64,000 nt of DNA from CAZART01 sp964487555. Lineage in GTDB: Bacteria > Bacteroidota > Rhodothermia > Rhodothermales > VXPQ01. The position numbers were made by a program, and so were the translations under genes. This document shows positions 59,893-64,000 of the stretch, piece after piece. Numbering within the stretch: the stretch's first letter is position 1; each line of letters opens with the position of its first letter. The notes under the pieces were generated by a model. It had not been told where the DNA came from, searched no databases, and saw only the letters and a program-made list of their open reading frames with translations. The stretch lies in the NCBI GenBank assembly GCA_964487555.1, contig CAZART010000005.1:1-64000 (forward strand), read 5' to 3'.

Positions 59893-61905
59893 ATGCACAG
59901 CTCGACAAGGGACAAGTTATTTCCGTCCTCCGAGGCTCTTGAAGTAAATGAACGGCTTCGCGCCATTCTCGATGCCGCCGTCGACGGCATTATCACGATC
60001 GATGAAACCGGGACTGTCGAGACGGTGAATCCCGCCGTCGTCCGGATTTTCGGGTATGAGCCGGACGAGATTATCGGCCGAAACGTTCGGATGCTGATGC
60101 CGGAACCGTATCACAGCGAGCACGACGGCTACTTGAAACGCTACCGTGAGACGGGCGAGCGAAGGATCATCGGTATCGGGCGCGAAGTGGCGGGGCTCAG
60201 AAAAGACGGCACGACGTTTCCTGTCGAGCTGGCCGTGAGCGAAGTGTTTGCAGGTGGGCGACGTCTGTACACGGGAATCGTTCGCGACATCACGGACAGA
60301 AAGCGCATTGAAGAGGACCTCCGCGCGTCCGAAGAGCGATTCTCGAAGGCCTTTCGCGGCAGTCCGGACGCGCTGTTGATGACCACGACCGATGGGACCA
60401 TCCTCGAGGTTAATGATGGCTTCGAGAAGATCTTCGGGTACAAGCGGGCGGAGGTTGCGGGCCGCACGACGGCCAGTCTCATGCTGTATGCACGCCCCGA
60501 GGATCGGAAAGGTACGGTTGAGGCCTTCAATCGACAGGGCTTCCTCTCGGACTATTCCGTCGATCTGCAAACGAAGGATGGCGAGATACGGCACACGAGC
60601 ATTTCGTCCGAGCGCATCACCATTCATGATGAGCCATGCGTGCTGGCCATCGTGCGCGACGAGACCGACCGGCGCGTGGCGGAGCGTGCCCTGCAGCAGA
60701 GCGAAGAGCGTTATCGAGCGATATTTGAGCTTTCGGCCGTTGGGCAGGCCGAGCTCGACCTTCCATCGGGACGCTATCTGGCGGTGAATCGGCGTTTTTG
60801 TGAGATTACCGGATACTCCGAGACGGAGCTCCTGACGATGACGGTGGCCGACGTCACGCATCCCGAAGATCGGGCCTATGATCGGAAACGGCTTGAGAGA
60901 ACGCTGGTCGATGGGCACCGCGAGCACGTCAGCGAGAAGCGATATCTGCGCAAGGACGGGACCATTCGCTGGGTCGACGTTCGTGGGCGCATGATGACCG
61001 ACGATGATGGTTCGCCGGCCTGCCTCGTTGAGATCATCTCCGACGTCACCGACCGTCGGATGGCCGAGCATGCCCTTCGTGAGAGCGAGCAGGAGCTGCG
61101 CGGGATGAACGAGACGCTGGAACAGCGTGTCGCGGAGCGCACCGAAGAGCTGCTGCGGACGAACCATATGCTGGCCCAGCGAAACCGCGAGCTTCGCGAT
61201 TTTGCGAACGTGGCCTCGCATGATCTCCGGGAGCCGCTCCGCAAAATACAGACGTTTGCGGATCTGATCGAGAGCGACTATGGAGCGAATCTCGAAGGCG
61301 AGGGGCGCGTCTATCTGGATCGTATGCGTGCGGTCGCGTCCAGGATGAGCGAGCTGCTAACCGATCTTCGCTCGTTTTCACGGATTACGTCCGAGGCCGA
61401 TCAGTTCATCCGTGTTGATCTGAACCGGGTGATGGAGGAGGTCCTATCGGATCTCGAGATTCGCATCCGAGACACGCATGGTCAAGTGGAGGTCGAACCG
61501 CTGCCGTCCGTAAGGGGCGTTCCAACGCAGCTGCGCCAGCTTTTCCAGAATCTGATTGAAAACGCACTGAAGTTCCACAACCCGGACGTCGTTCCACGCG
61601 TGCGCGTGGTTCCGGGACCCGTGGGCGAGCGGGGGATGGTCGATATTAAAATTGAGGACAATGGAATCGGATTCGACCCCGCTCATGCCGAGCGCATCTT
61701 TGTCCCATTCCAACGGCTGCACGGAAAGACGTCCTATGACGGAACGGGAATGGGGCTCGCCATTTGCCGCCGAATCGTCGAGCATCATGCCGGTAGCATC
61801 CGGGCCGAGAGCCGCGACGGTCACGGAGCCTGTTTCACGGTGACCTTACCCGCGGCCGATGCTATGGAGCTTACTCCGCCAGACGCTGCAGAAGAGTCCC
61901 GCTGA
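59893..61905 (+). CDS. PAS-domain sensor histidine kinase with a FixL-like haem PAS
   Basis: 670 residues, no membrane helices. Three PAS domains: PAS1 (about 20-135), PAS2 (about 145-265), PAS3 (about 270-395), then a coiled coil (LEQRVAERTEELL), a phytochrome-type HisKA (VASHDLREPLRKI) and HATPase (LFQNLIENALKF, IKIEDNGIGFDPAHA, GTGMGLAICRR). PAS1 matches FixL closely: EPYHSEHDGYLKRYR places His77 at the proximal haem ligand and IIGIGREVAG places Arg97 at the distal oxygen-contact arginine, 20 residues later as in FixL. I infer a cytoplasmic oxygen or gas sensor. No response regulator is adjacent. Its 3' end overlaps the convergent tolC-like gene by 35 bp. Confidence 0.9.
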   Translation: MHSSTRDKLFPSSEALEVNERLRAILDAAVDGIITIDETGTVETVNPAVVRIFGYEPDEIIGRNVRMLMPEPYHSEHDGYLKRYRETGERRIIGIGREVAGLRKDGTTFPVELAVSEVFAGGRRLYTGIVRDITDRKRIEEDLRASEERFSKAFRGSPDALLMTTTDGTILEVNDGFEKIFGYKRAEVAGRTTASLMLYARPEDRKGTVEAFNRQGFLSDYSVDLQTKDGEIRHTSISSERITIHDEPCVLAIVRDETDRRVAERALQQSEERYRAIFELSAVGQAELDLPSGRYLAVNRRFCEITGYSETELLTMTVADVTHPEDRAYDRKRLERTLVDGHREHVSEKRYLRKDGTIRWVDVRGRMMTDDDGSPACLVEIISDVTDRRMAEHALRESEQELRGMNETLEQRVAERTEELLRTNHMLAQRNRELRDFANVASHDLREPLRKIQTFADLIESDYGANLEGEGRVYLDRMRAVASRMSELLTDLRSFSRITSEADQFIRVDLNRVMEEVLSDLEIRIRDTHGQVEVEPLPSVRGVPTQLRQLFQNLIENALKFHNPDVVPRVRVVPGPVGERGMVDIKIEDNGIGFDPAHAERIFVPFQRLHGKTSYDGTGMGLAICRRIVEHHAGSIRAESRDGHGACFTVTLPAADAMELTPPDAAEESR

Positions 61906-63214
61906 TCTGCAGAAGCTGCGTTTGTGCGCGAGCCGCTTCGAACTGGGCCGTGATGAATCGCCCCTCGGCGTTCGTCAAGGCGCTTTGCACCTCGCGCAGG
62001 TCCACGGACGTGATGGTGCCGAGCCGAAAGCGCTCCAGCGCCACCTCCAGATTTAGTTTGGCGAGCGAGACATTTTCACGCTCGAGGTCGACGAGCTCGA
62101 GACTGAAGCGAAGATTTTGGTGGGCATTTTCAAGCCTCGTTTCGAGGGCGATGTTCGTTTCCGCCACGGCGAGCTCGGCATTTCGGAGCCGCAGGTCCGC
62201 ATTTGCACGGCGTCGCCGCCGGTTGAAACCGTCGAATAGCGGGATGTTGGCTGTGAGCCCGTAACTTAGCCCGGGGGGCTGACTTGCGAGCATGCCCAGC
62301 TCCTGCGTCAGTTCGTTGAACGCGTATCCGGCGGTCAAGCCGATGGACGGAAACCACTCCGACTGCACTTCGCGACGGGCTAGCTGGGCGGTTTCCTCGC
62401 CCTGACGGACGACGGCGAGCGTCTTATTGTTTTGCAACGAGGAGGTTCGAAGCGCGTCAAGCGCGAGGGGCTCCTCGATGCGGATGGAATCGGCGACGAC
62501 ATAGTCGAGACCGATGTCCCGGCCGAGAAGGCGATTAAATTCCGCCTTCGCATTCGTCAGTGAGACGCGCTGCCGGAGCAGCGCGGCGCGATCGGCATTC
62601 AGATCGACACGCGCGCGGCGAACATCCAGCTCCGATCCCGATCCCAGATCACGCCTTAGTTCGGCGATCTCGACGCGTTCCTCGGAAATATCGACGGCTT
62701 CCTGCATCACTTCGATCTGCTCCTGCTGCCGCACGAGGTCGTAATACGCCGTCACGACGCCCGCCACGGTGTTCTCCGTGGTCCAATCTGCACCCAATTC
62801 GGCCAGTTCCATCTGGGATTCAAGCCGCTGATACGCCGTAAACTGGCGAAATCCATCGAAGAGCGTGGTGCTTAGATTCATGCCGACGTCAACGGTGTTG
62901 ACGCTGTTGAATACGGGGTTTGCCGAGTCTCCGGTATCTCGCCCGTAGGTGCGGCGGCTCTGCTGCGCGCGCATGCTGATCGAGGGCAAAAAGCCGGCGT
63001 TTCCCAGGGAATAATCGTTTGCTGCGATCCGCGCGTCGTTGCGAGCCATGCGCACCTCAAAGTTGTGTTCGAGCGTGGCCCGAACAGCGTCCTCGAGCGT
63101 GAGGACGGGCTGTGCTTGGAGGGAGAGAGGAAAGAGGAAGAGGAGGGGGAAGAGGAAAGGGAAGAACGGTGACGTGGGGAGGCTGACGGAGCGGAATGAA
63201 AATAGGGGTTGCAT
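61871..63214 (-). CDS. TolC-family outer-membrane efflux protein
   Basis: 447 residues from ATG 63214, which gives a signal peptide dominated by Phe, Leu and Pro (FFPFLFPLLFLFPLSLQAQ) encoded by a polypurine/polypyrimidine tract. The mature part has two outer-membrane-efflux repeats (LTLEDAVRATLEHNFEVRMARND; YGLTANIPLFDGFNRRRRRANADLRL) and long helices. It forms the outer-membrane duct for the RND pump encoded upstream on the same strand. The frame is open to 63331, adding a polar stretch that I do not think is translated. Confidence 0.92.
   Translation of the reverse strand: MQPLFSFRSVSLPTSPFFPFLFPLLFLFPLSLQAQPVLTLEDAVRATLEHNFEVRMARNDARIAANDYSLGNAGFLPSISMRAQQSRRTYGRDTGDSANPVFNSVNTVDVGMNLSTTLFDGFRQFTAYQRLESQMELAELGADWTTENTVAGVVTAYYDLVRQQEQIEVMQEAVDISEERVEIAELRRDLGSGSELDVRRARVDLNADRAALLRQRVSLTNAKAEFNRLLGRDIGLDYVVADSIRIEEPLALDALRTSSLQNNKTLAVVRQGEETAQLARREVQSEWFPSIGLTAGYAFNELTQELGMLASQPPGLSYGLTANIPLFDGFNRRRRRANADLRLRNAELAVAETNIALETRLENAHQNLRFSLELVDLERENVSLAKLNLEVALERFRLGTITSVDLREVQSALTNAEGRFITAQFEAARAQTQLLQISGTLLQRLAE
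63118..63166. repeat. Polypurine tract encoding the TolC signal peptide
   Basis: About 49 bp of uninterrupted A/G on the + strand (C/T on the coding strand) made of GGAAGA- and GGGAGA-like words. It is slippage- and triplex-prone and coincides with the hydrophobic core of the signal peptide, like the tract at 35141-35205. Confidence 0.8.
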
Positions 63215-63351
63215 AGGTGGATGGGCGTGGAGCGTTGAGGGTAGAAGGTACCGCTTGGGCCGTTGAACGTCGTGATCAGAGGATGACGTAGGCGGTGCGC
63301 AGCGGCCGGCGTATTGCATGCGAGACGTCAAGACGTCATCACCTCATCCTG

Positions 63352-64000
63352 TCAAACCGTTTCCGTCGCTTTGGCGGTGACGGTCGTTGATGCCCCGTCT
63401 CCCGCAAGAGCAGTGGAGAGGGATGGACGTTCCGATCGGCTCGTCAGCATGGTGTACATCACCGGAATGACGTAGAGCGTCAGCACCGTCCCGACCAGCA
63501 ATCCGCCGATGACGGCGATGCCCATCGGCTTGCGGCTCTCGGCGCCGGCGCCCAGCGCCATCGCGATGGGGAGGATGCCGAGAATGGTCGAAAGCGTCGT
63601 CATCAGGATCGGCCGAAAACGAGCCGCAGCGGCGTCATGGGCTGCTTCCCATATCGAAAGGCCGGCCGCTCGTTTCTGGTTCGCGAACTCGACGATGAGG
63701 ATGCCGTTCTTCGTCACCAATCCGATAAGCATCACGATGCCGATCTGGCTGAAGATGTTCAGCGTCTGATCGAAGTACCAGAGAAACAGCAGCGCGCCGG
63801 TAAGGGCCATGGGCACCGTCAGCAGGATCGTGAACGGATCGCGGAAGCTCTCGAACTGGGCGGCGAGCACGAGGTAGATTAGTATGAGGGCCAGCAAGAA
63901 CACGAACAGGATGCTGCCCGAGCTCTCCACGAAGTCGCGCGATGCACCGGTGAGGGCGGTCGCGAAGGATTCGTCCAGCACCTCGGCGGCGATGCGGTCC
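63352..64000 (-). CDS. RND efflux pump inner-membrane subunit, C-terminal part (runs off the window)
   Basis: The last 215 or so residues of an AcrB/MexB-type hydrophobe-amphiphile efflux transporter. Typical membrane segments and motifs are LVLAAQFESFRDPFTILLTVP, SQIGIVMLIGLVTKNGILIVEFANQ, RFRPILMTTLSTILGILPIA and GIAVIGGLLVGTVLTLYVIPVMY. The frame continues past position 64000 with no start in the window, so the gene is incomplete here. It is followed 137 bp later by the tolC-like gene, forming an export operon; a periplasmic adaptor is expected just outside. Confidence 0.93.
   Translation of the reverse strand, partial: DRIAAEVLDESFATALTGASRDFVESSGSILFVFLLALILIYLVLAAQFESFRDPFTILLTVPMALTGALLFLWYFDQTLNIFSQIGIVMLIGLVTKNGILIVEFANQKRAAGLSIWEAAHDAAAARFRPILMTTLSTILGILPIAMALGAGAESRKPMGIAVIGGLLVGTVLTLYVIPVMYTMLTSRSERPSLSTALAGDGASTTVTAKATETV

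Overview
The window is GC-rich and gene-dense, and it looks like a scaffold from a Rhodothermota (Bacteroidota-related) bacterium. The main reasons are four proteins with C-terminal type IX secretion (T9SS) sorting domains of the YPNPFNP / GxYxxR kind, a PorV/PorQ-like outer-membrane protein, a TonB-dependent receptor with an N-terminal carboxypeptidase-regulatory-like domain, many lipobox proteins, and mostly weak Shine-Dalgarno sequences. No rRNA, tRNA, CRISPR array, transposase or phage gene was seen. A 100-N assembly gap lies at 37666-37765.

Layout. 1-8849 is housekeeping: purL, trxA-trxB, a BON-LysM lipoprotein, a META-like lipoprotein, proline dehydrogenase, a trans-sulfuration enzyme, pdxH and a DinB-like protein. 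8850-9878 is a decayed patch holding two gene remnants around one small exported protein. 9879-12036 holds a receiver/CheX-like protein and an EEP-fold lipoprotein. 43040-48509 carries xylA, a MazG-like hydrolase, a GAF histidine kinase, a lactonase-type amidohydrolase, a Dabb protein and a Tat-exported sugar isomerase-like protein. 48715-64000 carries an Omp85-type protein with a kinase-like N-terminal part, a GH2 enzyme, a VOC protein, a Ycf48-like T9SS protein, DUF2461, HrpB, a PAS histidine kinase with FixL-type haem-binding residues, TolC and the end of an RND pump.

The centre, about 12.2-42.7 kb, is the most interesting part: a co-oriented glycan utilisation locus headed by a LacI-family regulator with its own palindromic operators. 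It encodes a T9SS surface protein with two CBM9-like domains, a PHP-domain lipoprotein, a TonB receptor, a 1105-residue surface protein in place of SusD, a PorV-like barrel, GH43, GH3, a formylglycine-type sulfatase, two paralogous GH144-like (Glycoamylase family, PF10091) enzymes, a sugar-binding lipoprotein, two ABC permeases and a 1345-residue GH94 protein. GH144 endo-beta-1,2-glucanase, GH3 beta-glucosidase, sophorooligosaccharide ABC import and GH94 1,2-beta-oligoglucan phosphorylase are the known parts of beta-1,2-glucan catabolism, so I infer a beta-1,2-glucan (sophoran / osmoregulated periplasmic glucan) degradation system. The likely route is surface cleavage by the T9SS GH144, uptake through the TonB receptor, periplasmic trimming by the second GH144, GH3 and GH43, ABC import, and cytosolic phosphorolysis.

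The second GH144 domain is fused behind an intact endonuclease/exonuclease/phosphatase (EEP) domain. A PHP protein, a sulfatase and a second EEP lipoprotein lie in or beside the locus. Together these suggest the target glucan carries phosphodiester or sulfate substituents. That function is inference; the domain content is read directly from the sequence.
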